From: Gammaproteobacteria bacterium
GTDB lineage: Bacteria > Pseudomonadota > Gammaproteobacteria > S012-40
NCBI GenBank assembly: GCA_015491615.1
Contig: WFVN01000086.1
Coordinates: forward strand, 1 to 7,633
Reading direction: 5' to 3'
Length of the DNA stretch: 7,633 bases
This document shows, piece by piece, positions 1-6,565 of this stretch (positions within the stretch are counted from its first letter, which is position 1; every line of letters begins with the position of its first letter). The notes under the pieces were generated by a model, which searched no databases, was not told the origin of the DNA, and was given only the letters and a program-made list of their open reading frames with translations. A program made the position numbers and the translations under genes.

Positions 1-11
1 GTGGGAGGGAC

Positions 12-941
12 TCAGCCCTGGAGGACGCGGGGCAGGGGGAAGACGACGCGCTCGGGTTCGCCGTCGAGCTCGGTGACGGTTTCCGCGCCCAGCTCGCGCA
101 GGCGCGCCACCACTTCCTGCACCAGGACCTCGGGGGCGGAGGCGCCGGCGGTGACCCCCACCTTGCGCGCCCCGGCGAGCCACGCCGGGTCGATCTGGTG
201 GGCGCCGTCGATGAGGCGCGCCGGGGTGCCCATGCGCTCGGAGACCTCGCGCAGGCGGTTGGAGTTGGAGCTGTTCACCGACCCCACCACCAGCACCCGG
301 TCGCAGGCCCGGGCGAGGCGCTTGACCGCCTCCTGGCGGTTCTGGGTGGCGTAGCAGATGTCGTCCTTCTTGGGCCCGGCGATGGCGGGGAAGCGGGCCC
401 GCAGGGCGGCGATCACGTCGCGGGTGTCGTCCATGGAAAGGGTGGTCTGGGTAACGTAGGCGAGGCGCTCGGGGTCGCCCACCTGGAGGCGGGCCACGTC
501 CTCCGGGGTCTCCACCAGGTGGATGACCTGCCCGGGACGGGCCTGGCCGAGGGTGCCCTCCACCTCCGGGTGCCCGGCGTGGCCGATGAGCACCACCTCG
601 TCGCCGGCGCGCAGGTGGCGGATCACCTCCATGTGCACCTTGGTGACCAGGGGGCAGGTGGCGTCGAAGACGGTGAGGCCGCGCCGAGCCGCTTCCTCGC
701 GCACCGCCTGGGAGACGCCGTGGGCGCTGAAGACGACGGTGGCGCCGTCGGGCACCTGGTCCAATTCGTCCACGAACACCGCTCCCTTGGCTTTCAGGGC
801 CTCCACCACGAAGCGGTTGTGGACCACCTCGTGGCGCACGTAGAGGGGGGAGCCGAAGCGGGCCAGGGCCCGTTCGACGATGTCGATGGCGCGGTCCACC
901 CCGGCACAGAAACCGCGGGGATTGGCGAGCAGGATCTCCAT
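12..941 (-). CDS. ispH: 4-hydroxy-3-methylbut-2-enyl diphosphate reductase (IspH/LytB)
   Basis: This is the last enzyme of the non-mevalonate (MEP) isoprenoid pathway. It reduces HMBPP to a mixture of IPP and DMAPP in the cytosol, using a [4Fe-4S] cluster. The 309-residue product is full length for the family (about 310-320). The three cluster cysteines are visible: C12 in NPRGFCAGV, C96 in DATCPLV and C196 in ICYATQNRQ. Substrate-pocket residues are also present: H41 (EVVHNRF), H74 (FSAHGVS), H124 and E126 (GHAGHPEVEG), the TQTTLS stretch around 165-169, SSNSNR around 224-229, and the late SAPE serine. The ATG at 941 is preceded by GAGGA at 949-953, about 7 nt away. That SD shares bases with the argJ stop codon (TGA at 954-952), so the two genes are probably co-transcribed and translationally linked. 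No residue looks abnormal. Only 11 bases follow the stop codon, so a downstream terminator cannot be assessed. Confidence 0.97.
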   Translation of the reverse strand: MEILLANPRGFCAGVDRAIDIVERALARFGSPLYVRHEVVHNRFVVEALKAKGAVFVDELDQVPDGATVVFSAHGVSQAVREEAARRGLTVFDATCPLVTKVHMEVIRHLRAGDEVVLIGHAGHPEVEGTLGQARPGQVIHLVETPEDVARLQVGDPERLAYVTQTTLSMDDTRDVIAALRARFPAIAGPKKDDICYATQNRQEAVKRLARACDRVLVVGSVNSSNSNRLREVSERMGTPARLIDGAHQIDPAWLAGARKVGVTAGASAPEVLVQEVVARLRELGAETVTELDGEPERVVFPLPRVLQG

Positions 942-951
942 GGGTCGTTCC

Positions 952-2154
952 TCAGGTCCGGTATTCGGCGTTGATGCGTATGTAGTCGTAGGAGAGGTCG
1001 CAGGTCCACACGGTGGCGGTGGCCTCGCCGTCCCCCAGATCGACGCGGATGGTGAGTTCGGGACGCACCATCACCCGCTGACCGTCCGCCTCGGTGTACT
1101 CCGGGGCGCGGCCGCCGCCGCGCACGACGCAGACCTCGTCCAGGTGGATGGTCACCCGCTCCAGGTCCAGGCGGGCCACCGGGGCACGCCCCAGCGCCGC
1201 CAGGATGCGCCCCCAGTTGGGGTCGCCAGCGAACAGGGCCGTCTTCACCAGGGGGGAGTGGGCGATGGTGTAGGCCACCGCCAGGCAATCCGCCTCGCAC
1301 TCGCCCCCCGCCACGGTCACGGTGACGAAGCGCGTCGCCCCTTCGCCGTCGCGGACGATGGCCTGGGCCAGTTCCCGGCACAGGTCCGCCACCGCCTCGG
1401 CCAGGCGCGACAGCTCACCCTCGCGCACCGGCACGCGACCGGTGGCGGCGAGGACGCAGGCGTCGTTGGTGGAGGTGTCGCCGTCCACGGTGATGCGGTT
1501 GAAACTACCCTCCACCGCCTTCGCCAGCACGGCCTGGAGGTCGGCCTGCGGGATGCGCGCGTCGGTGGCCAGGAAGGCGAGCATGGTGGCCATGTCCGGG
1601 CGAATCATCCCCGCCCCCTTGGCGATGCCGGTGAGGGTGACGGTGCCGCCGGCCAGATCCAAGGTGCGGCTCGCCCCCTTGGGGAGCGTGTCGGTGGTCA
1701 TGATGGCGCGCGCGGCGGCCAGCCAACCGTCCTCGTCCATGGCCTCCAGAGCGGCATCGATGGCGGGCAGGAAGCGGTCCATGGTCAGGGGTTCGCCGAT
1801 CACGCCGGTAGAAAAAGGCAACACCGCCGCCGCGTGCACCCCGGCGCGCCCGGCCAGGTGGGCACAGGCGGCGCGTGCGTCCGCCAGGCCTCGAGCGCCG
1901 GTGCCGGCATTGGCGTTGCCGGCGTTCACCAACAGGTAACGGGGGGTGGTCTCGGCGAGGTGCTGACGAGCCACCGTCACCGGTGCGGCACAGAAGCGGT
2001 TGCGGGTGAACACCGCCGCCACGGCGCTTCCCGGCGCCAGTTCCAGCACCGTTACGTCGTCGCGCTCGCCCTTCGCCAGGCCGGCCCGCGCCGTACCCAG
2101 GCGCACCCCCGGCACGGCTGCCAAGGCCTCCGGCGCCCGCAATCCCACCGCCAT
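952..2154 (-). CDS. argJ: bifunctional glutamate N-acetyltransferase / amino-acid N-acetyltransferase (ArgJ)
   Basis: ArgJ transfers the acetyl group from N-acetylornithine to glutamate, closing the cyclic arginine pathway. Many family members can also use acetyl-CoA to make N-acetylglutamate. The proenzyme cleaves itself into alpha and beta chains. The cleavage signature KGAGMIRPDMATML is intact at about 179-192, with the nucleophile predicted to be T190. Other family blocks are VNAGNANAGTG (76-86), STGVIGEPL (115-123), TTDTLPK (153-159), SFNRITVDGDTSTND (217-231), GDPNWGR, and the family-typical C-terminus ending in EYRT. Length is 400 residues, normal for the family. The frame opens further upstream to a TTG at 2184. 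I chose the ATG at 2154 because GGAG (2163-2166) sits 8 nt before it and because the TTG falls inside the predicted promoter -10 element. Whether this copy is mono- or bifunctional cannot be read from motifs alone. It is followed 10 nt later by ispH. Confidence 0.96.
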   Translation of the reverse strand: MAVGLRAPEALAAVPGVRLGTARAGLAKGERDDVTVLELAPGSAVAAVFTRNRFCAAPVTVARQHLAETTPRYLLVNAGNANAGTGARGLADARAACAHLAGRAGVHAAAVLPFSTGVIGEPLTMDRFLPAIDAALEAMDEDGWLAAARAIMTTDTLPKGASRTLDLAGGTVTLTGIAKGAGMIRPDMATMLAFLATDARIPQADLQAVLAKAVEGSFNRITVDGDTSTNDACVLAATGRVPVREGELSRLAEAVADLCRELAQAIVRDGEGATRFVTVTVAGGECEADCLAVAYTIAHSPLVKTALFAGDPNWGRILAALGRAPVARLDLERVTIHLDEVCVVRGGGRAPEYTEADGQRVMVRPELTIRVDLGDGEATATVWTCDLSYDYIRINAEYRT

Positions 2155-2162
2155 CCGCTTTT

Positions 2163-2166
2163 CTCC
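2163..2166 (-). promoter_or_regulatory. ribosome binding site that sets the argJ start
   Basis: GGAG on the minus strand lies 8 nt before the ATG at 2154. It supports that ATG over the in-frame TTG at 2184, which would add ten residues unlike the usual ArgJ N-terminus. Confidence 0.7.
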
Positions 2167-2183
2167 GAAAAACCAAGGAAACA

Positions 2184-2212
2184 AGTATCCCTTGTGCCGC
2201 CGCCCGGCTCAA
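2184..2212 (-). promoter_or_regulatory. predicted sigma-70-type promoter for argJ-ispH
   Basis: On the minus strand, TTGAGC (2207-2212) and GATACT (2184-2189) are separated by exactly 17 nt. Each hexamer matches the consensus at 4 of 6 positions, including the most conserved ones. Transcription would begin near 2177, leaving a leader of about 20 nt with the SD inside it. A 6-bp inverted repeat, CCGCCC (2200-2205) and GGGCGG (2213-2218), brackets the -35 element and could be an operator or chance in GC-rich DNA. The call rests on sequence match and position only. Confidence 0.5.
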
Positions 2213-2233
2213 GGGCGGTTTACACCCAGAGGG

Positions 2234-2251
2234 TCGTCGAAAGCTCGACGA
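2234..2251. repeat. 7-bp inverted repeat with 4-nt loop
   Basis: TCGTCGA (2234-2240) and TCGACGA (2245-2251) are perfect complements around the loop AAGC. The repeat lies about 22 nt upstream of the predicted argJ -35 element, a position where a regulator could bind. There is no adjacent T-tract, so it is unlikely to be a terminator. Its function is unknown. Confidence 0.5.
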
Positions 2252-2325
2252 AACTCACCTAGAGGTGCCGCGGACGAGCCACGCAAACCGTCGTTTGAGG
2301 GGCCGCAATCCATCCGAGTGGTTCA

Positions 2326-2351
2326 GCGGCCATGTCGAGAAGCATGGCCGC
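2326..2351. repeat. 9-bp perfect inverted repeat with 8-nt loop
   Basis: GCGGCCATG (2326-2334) and CATGGCCGC (2343-2351) are perfect complements separated by 8 nt. This is the longest perfect stem in this gap. It lies roughly 100 nt downstream of the PilZ stop codon and 110 nt upstream of the argJ promoter. It has no T-run on either strand. It could be a Rho-assisted or processing hairpin at the transcript end, or a binding site. I see no way to decide from sequence. Confidence 0.55.
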
Positions 2352-2449
2352 ATGGGAAAGGGGCATGGAGAGATCGGTGCACGGTCGCCGCGGCGTCGCG
2401 ACCGCCGAGACCATCGCTCGCTACGGCGCCGGCAGAAAGGCGGACGCCC

Positions 2450-2809
2450 TCAGCCCAGGGCGTCGAAGTCGTCCAGGTATTCCCGCAGGGTCATGAAGAA
2501 GAGGGCGTTGTCGTCGGCCTGCAGGGGATCGGGGGAGAAGCGCAGCCCCAGACGCGCGCCTTGCGGCTGGGGTTCGCACCAAGCGACGTCGGCCCCCAGC
2601 TCCAGTCGAAAGCTGTCGTCCTCGTAGCCCAAACGCACCGACGTACCGACCGCCAGGGGGCGGGCCAGGGTGATGCCCATACCGGAGACGGACACGTCGT
2701 GGGCGTCGTCCAGCTCGAAACTTTCCCCATCGACGATGAGATAGAATCGCCCCGGTACCTCGTCGCGGCGCAGGCGTCCGCGCGGGGCGCCTCTGCGGTC
2801 TTCTTTCAT
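2450..2809 (-). CDS. stand-alone PilZ-domain protein, predicted cyclic-di-GMP receptor
   Basis: The 119-residue protein is almost entirely one PilZ domain. The two ligand-binding motifs are present in the expected order: an arginine-rich RxxxR segment near the N-terminus (R6-R10, with further arginines to R15) and DxSxxG at D38-G43 (DVSVSG). About 28 residues separate them. PilZ domains with both motifs typically bind cyclic-di-GMP and pass the signal to a partner protein; the partner here is unknown. The C-terminus (about 100-119) is acidic and aromatic (ALFFMTLREYLDDFD) and may be a helix packing on the barrel. The start ATG at 2809 has an excellent SD, GGAGGT, at 2815-2820. It follows the HD-GYP gene by 23 nt, so both are probably on one transcript. 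The pairing puts a predicted degrader and a predicted sensor of the same second messenger side by side. Cytosolic; no signal peptide or membrane segment is seen. Confidence 0.88.
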   Translation of the reverse strand: MKEDRRGAPRGRLRRDEVPGRFYLIVDGESFELDDAHDVSVSGMGITLARPLAVGTSVRLGYEDDSFRLELGADVAWCEPQPQGARLGLRFSPDPLQADDNALFFMTLREYLDDFDALG

Positions 2810-2814
2810 GGGCC

Positions 2815-2820
2815 ACCTCC
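2815..2820 (-). promoter_or_regulatory. strong ribosome binding site of the PilZ gene
   Basis: The minus strand reads GGAGGT 5 nt before the ATG at 2809. It decides this start inside a longer open frame that continues upstream through the HD-GYP gene in another phase. Confidence 0.75.
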
Positions 2821-2832
2821 TTCCGTTGGCCG

Positions 2833-3918
<1,086 letters not shown>

Positions 3919-3967
3919 GGTCCGCCCTTGGTTCTGAGTCCCTGTATCGGCAGGACGGAACGAGGCT

Positions 3968-5182
3968 TTATCGGCGCACCGCCACCACCAGATCGGCTAC
4001 GTTGGTAGCGGTGGCGCGGGCCGGCAGGGCGTCGCCGACGGCGGCGAGCAGCGGTGCGCTGTCGGCGCGGACCAGGGCGCGGCGGGCGTCCAGGCCGGCA
4101 GCACGGGCACGTGCCAGGGTGGTACCGTCCACCAGGGCGCCGGCATGGTCGCTGGCGCCGTCGCGACCGTCCGTGCCACCGGCGAGGAGGGCCACGCCGT
4201 CATGGCCCGCCAGTTCCAGGGCGGCGGCCAGGGCCAGGGTCTGGTTACGCCCACCGCGCCCCGGTTCCGAAGGGAGGGTGACGGTGGTCTCGCCACCCCA
4301 CAGGTGCACCCCGGGCGGTGCCTCGCGCGCCAACCAGCGCCCCAGGCGCGCCCCCACCTCGGCCGCCTCCCCACGCAGCCCGACGCCATGGGATGAGACT
4401 ACCCAACCACGCGTCTGGGCCGCTCGCGCCGCCGCCGCGAGGGCATGGGCCGCACCGGCGAGCAATCGATGACGCACCGGCACCGCGGGCACCGGCGGCG
4501 CCTCCCACCGGCACGCCGCCGCGAGCCAATCGGGCAGACCCGCGGGCAGGGGTGGCCGCTCCGGAAACAGGGGGCCGGAGGCCAGGTCGGGCAAGTGGTC
4601 ACCGGGAATGTCGGAGAGGTAACCGGCCCACACCGGGCCGGGGGCCATAAGACCCAGCAGACCACCTCCCTTGAGGGCGGAGAGGCGCCGGCGCACGGCA
4701 TTCACCCGCTCGATGGGCAGGCCGCTGGCCAGGAGCCAGGCGTTGGCGCGTCGCAGCAGGGCTAGGTCCACGCCGGGGGCGGGGTGTTCCACCAGACTGG
4801 AAGCGCCGCCGGAAAGGAGAACGAGCCATCCGCCCACCGGCGGCCCCGCACACACGAAGTCCACCAGGGCCGCCCCCGCCGCCAGGCTCCGTTCACCGGG
4901 CAGGGGATGATCGCCGGTGAGGACCCGGAAACGCGCCGACGGCAAGGCCGCCTCCGCGTCGTAACCCTCGCCGGTCACCACCAGGGCACGACAGACCCAC
5001 CCCCCCAGGGCCGCCCGGGCGCCCCGTGCCATGGGCAGGGCCGCCTTGCCCATGGCGATGAGATCCAGCGGCCGTGTAAAGGTTTCGGCGCACAACGCCG
5101 CCCGCACCACCCGTTCGCCGTGCACTGCCGCCAGCGCTTCGATCCAGACCGCCAGGGCCACGTCGCGCAATGTCGAGCGCAT
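3968..5182 (-). CDS. glycerate 2-kinase, GckA/TtuD (MOFRL) family
   Basis: The protein (404 residues) has the two-part architecture of the GckA/TtuD family: an N-terminal DUF4147 domain (about 5-235) and a C-terminal MOFRL domain (about 290-400). Visible family blocks are AMGKAALPMA with the conserved lysine K46, SGGASSL (124-130), the INAVR-like segment VNAVRRRLSALKGG (160-173), SDIPGD (190-195), ASGP (201-204), GGETTV (296-301), GRGGRNQ (308-314) and GGTDG (335-339). The family phosphorylates glycerate at C2 to give 2-phosphoglycerate. Some members were historically annotated as hydroxypyruvate reductase (TtuD), so that name may appear by transfer. The final block usually reads close to TGPTxTNV, but here it is RATATNV (389-395), a divergence at the C-terminal end. 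The start ATG at 5182 has GGAG 7 nt upstream. It begins after a 329-nt gap and is the first gene of a probable unit with the HD-GYP and PilZ genes. No other glycerate-pathway gene is in the window. Confidence 0.88.
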   Translation of the reverse strand: MRSTLRDVALAVWIEALAAVHGERVVRAALCAETFTRPLDLIAMGKAALPMARGARAALGGWVCRALVVTGEGYDAEAALPSARFRVLTGDHPLPGERSLAAGAALVDFVCAGPPVGGWLVLLSGGASSLVEHPAPGVDLALLRRANAWLLASGLPIERVNAVRRRLSALKGGGLLGLMAPGPVWAGYLSDIPGDHLPDLASGPLFPERPPLPAGLPDWLAAACRWEAPPVPAVPVRHRLLAGAAHALAAAARAAQTRGWVVSSHGVGLRGEAAEVGARLGRWLAREAPPGVHLWGGETTVTLPSEPGRGGRNQTLALAAALELAGHDGVALLAGGTDGRDGASDHAGALVDGTTLARARAAGLDARRALVRADSAPLLAAVGDALPARATATNVADLVVAVRR

Positions 5183-5511
5183 GTCGCTTCTCCGTCACAT
5201 CCCCCCGTCGGGGTTCCGAAAGGGATCGTTTCCTCCTGGCACGCCCCCTGCATCCATCCCCATGCACCCGGCAGACCTCCCCCTTGCTGTTCGGGTGACG
5301 GGCCCGAGCGGTCCGTGATGTTCTCACATCCTCCCTCGTTGTCGGGGTGCGCATTTCCCCCCTTGGGCGCACCCCGCTTTTTTACCCCCCCTTCTCTCCT
5401 CCGAATGCTCCTCGCGGCCCTTCCCCCTGCGCGGACGTCATGGGTGGTTCGGCATTTCGACAAACCCATCGCCGGTGGAACACCCCCGCTATGCGCCGGG
5501 TACGCGGTGGA
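5183..5511. other. 329-nt non-coding gap between deformylase and glycerate kinase genes
   Basis: I see no gene here. The gap holds a strong forward-strand terminator hairpin (5343-5383). Between it and the glycerate kinase gene are small perfect inverted repeats: TGCAT/ATGCA (5249-5266), TCGGG/CCCGA (5291-5307), GATGT/ACATC (5317-5330) and CCCCG/CGGGG (5203-5213). The forward strand is rich in C-runs (5357-5362, 5372-5375, 5385-5391, 5418-5420, 5423-5427), so a minus-strand transcript would carry G-runs. An ATGGGT/ACCCAT pair (about 5440-5468) lies closer to the deformylase stop codon. No T-run follows any hairpin on the minus strand, so I find no clear intrinsic terminator for the deformylase unit. 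I also find no convincing promoter for the glycerate kinase unit. The stretch could be the glycerate kinase leader, a forward-strand small RNA locus, or both. Confidence 0.6.
5343..5383 (+). terminator. strong intrinsic terminator on the forward strand
   Basis: A perfect 10-bp GC-rich stem, CGGGGTGCGC (5343-5352) with GCGCACCCCG (5367-5376), closes a 14-nt loop. One base later come six T residues (5378-5383). This is a textbook rho-independent terminator for a transcript moving to higher coordinates. On the minus strand the hairpin is followed by ACAACGAGGG, so it should not terminate the annotated genes by the intrinsic mechanism. Nothing on the forward strand explains it. Confidence 0.75.
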
Positions 5512-6030
5512 TCAGCGCTCCCCGGGTTTCTTGTGCACCTTGCGCCGGAACAGGTCGTGGCGGCGGCTCACCAGGCGGTCCAGGAACAGCAGGCCGTCCA
5601 GATGGTCCAGCTCGTGCTGCACGGCGCGCGCCTCGAAGCCCTCGCAGTCGTAGGCCACCGGTTCCCCATGCTCGTTCAGGGCCTCCACCCGCACCGCCTC
5701 GGCGCGGATGACGTTGCCGGTGTAGTCGGGCACCGAGAGGCAGCCCTCGCGCCCCACCGCCACCCCCTCCCAGCGGGTGATCTCCGGGTTGATGAGGACC
5801 ATGCGCCCGTGGTTGGACACCGGCTTGCGGCTGCGCGAGCAATCGACGATGGCCACCCGCAGCAGGCGCCCTACCTGAGGGGCGGCGATGCCCACCCCAC
5901 CGGGGCCGGCGTGCATGGTCTCCTCCAGATCGCGGACGAAGGCGCGCAAGGCGTCGTCGATCTCGCTCACCGGCTCGCTCTCCTGCTTCAGGCGCGGGTC
6001 CGGGTAGGTGAGGATGGGCAGCACCGCCAT
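5512..6030 (-). CDS. def: peptide deformylase
   Basis: The enzyme removes the formyl group from the initiator methionine of nascent proteins, a cytosolic ribosome-associated step. All three catalytic motifs are present: GVGIAAPQ (45-52, motif I), EGCLS (95-99, motif II, metal ligand C97) and HELDH (139-143, motif III, metal ligands H139 and H143, catalytic E140). Length is 172 residues, close to the usual 165-180. The segment after motif II reads VPDYTGNVIRA, which differs from the PG-type sequence common in classical Def proteins. This suggests a divergent paralogue, possibly a second deformylase, since no fmt gene is adjacent as it often is for the primary def. The family's natural metal is usually Fe(II), with Zn, Ni or Co found in some members. 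The ATG at 6030 overlaps the stop codon of the upstream ACT protein in a TGATG arrangement, indicating coupled translation; the nearest SD-like GGAGG is about 14 nt away. It is the last gene of its cluster. Confidence 0.95.
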   Translation of the reverse strand: MAVLPILTYPDPRLKQESEPVSEIDDALRAFVRDLEETMHAGPGGVGIAAPQVGRLLRVAIVDCSRSRKPVSNHGRMVLINPEITRWEGVAVGREGCLSVPDYTGNVIRAEAVRVEALNEHGEPVAYDCEGFEARAVQHELDHLDGLLFLDRLVSRRHDLFRRKVHKKPGER

Positions 6031-6554
6031 CAGCCGATCATCGCCTCCACCGGACTCAGGCTCGCCTCCACCCCGGTCTCCCGGCGCAGGGTCTCCAGGG
6101 CCGAGCGCAGGGGTTCGAGGCCTTCCTTCGCCTGCCCCTCCATGTGCAGGACGTAGATGGGGGCCTCGGGCGTGCCGCCCACGTCCGATTCCAGGTCGAG
6201 GATGTTGAAGCCGGCCTCGGCAAGGGCGCCGGTCACTTGGGCGACGATGCCCGGACGGTCGGCGCCGTAGACGGTGATGCGGGCGTCCGGCTGCGGGTGG
6301 TCGTGGAGACGGGCGTCGATGGCGTCCACGTGCAGGCGCAAATCCAGGGACTCGGCCTCCGGGCGCAGCATCGTCTCCAGGGCGCGTCGCCCCGCCCCGC
6401 AGCGGACCATCATCATGATGGAGAAATTGCCCCCCAGGCGCATCATCGTCGTCTCCCCTAGCATGCAGCCCCCCTCGAACAGGGCGCCGGTGACGCGCGC
6501 GACGATCCCGGGCCGGTCGCGCCCCACCAGGGTCACCATGAACCAGTCTTTCAT
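6030..6554 (-). CDS. GcvR-like protein with two ACT domains
   Basis: The 174-residue protein consists of two ACT-like regulatory domains (about 5-77 and 92-168). Each opens with the same DRPGIVA motif (13-19 and 99-105), the loop where ACT domains usually bind an amino acid. No DNA-binding domain, membrane segment or signal peptide is seen. Size and layout match GcvR, the E. coli protein that binds GcvA to repress the glycine cleavage operon in response to glycine. A motif such as LGGNFSIMMMV (40-50) in the first domain fits that family. No gcv gene or GcvA regulator is in the window, so the target could differ; a generic ACT protein is the safer name. The start ATG at 6554 has AGGAGG at 6560-6565. 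The stop codon of the metal transporter gene (TAG, 6566-6564) lies within that SD, and the gene's own stop overlaps the deformylase start by one base. It is thus held in a tightly coupled operon. Confidence 0.85.
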   Translation of the reverse strand: MKDWFMVTLVGRDRPGIVARVTGALFEGGCMLGETTMMRLGGNFSIMMMVRCGAGRRALETMLRPEAESLDLRLHVDAIDARLHDHPQPDARITVYGADRPGIVAQVTGALAEAGFNILDLESDVGGTPEAPIYVLHMEGQAKEGLEPLRSALETLRRETGVEASLSPVEAMIG

Positions 6555-6559
6555 CGCTG

Positions 6560-6565
6560 CCTCCT
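6560..6565 (-). promoter_or_regulatory. ribosome binding site overlapping the upstream stop codon
   Basis: AGGAGG on the minus strand precedes the ATG at 6554 by 5 nt and shares bases with the TAG stop codon of the ZIP gene. A terminating ribosome would sit directly on this initiation region, which favours coupled translation of the ACT protein. Confidence 0.7.

Larger units (their letters stand above)
2155..2449. other. intergenic region between the PilZ gene and argJ
   Basis: About 295 nt separate the PilZ stop codon from the argJ start. Besides the argJ promoter it contains perfect inverted repeats at 2234-2251 and 2326-2351. A third, of 7-bp arms, runs from 2382 to 2404 (CGGTCGC / GCGACCG). 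None is followed by a T-run on the minus strand, so I see no clear intrinsic terminator for the upstream unit. I recognise no gene here. The only minus-strand frame of note is a 51-codon one at 2259-2414 without a convincing SD. Confidence 0.6.

Noticed and set aside
2155..2184. Upstream TTG start for argJ adding ten residues
   Set aside because: The TTG lies inside the predicted -10 element, and the ATG at 2154 has a better-spaced SD.
880..2262. 460-codon open frame on the forward strand opposite argJ
   Set aside because: It is antisense to a clearly conserved gene. Its translation is rich in Gly, His, Arg and Ala without recognisable domains, as expected of a shadow frame in GC-rich DNA.
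2259..2414. 51-codon minus-strand frame in the gap before argJ
   Set aside because: There is no SD before either in-frame ATG (2414 or 2366) and no recognisable feature. It also contains the 9-bp inverted repeat, so chance is more likely than a real small gene.
3919..3967. Possible promoter with -10 GATACA ahead of the HD-GYP gene
   Set aside because: No acceptable -35 element lies 16-18 nt upstream, so co-transcription with the glycerate kinase gene is simpler.
3942..3975. Near-direct repeat CTGTATCGGC / CTTTATCGGC before the HD-GYP gene
   Set aside because: The second copy overlaps the end of the glycerate kinase coding sequence, only two copies exist, and no promoter or regulator context supports it.
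4784..5653. 289-codon forward frame across the 5183-5511 gap
   Set aside because: It is antisense to the glycerate kinase 5' half, passes through a strong forward terminator and shows no domain I recognise.
5347..6156. 269-codon forward frame spanning the terminator, gap and def antisense
   Set aside because: It begins inside the terminator stem and runs antisense through def and into the ACT gene; the composition is that of a shadow frame.
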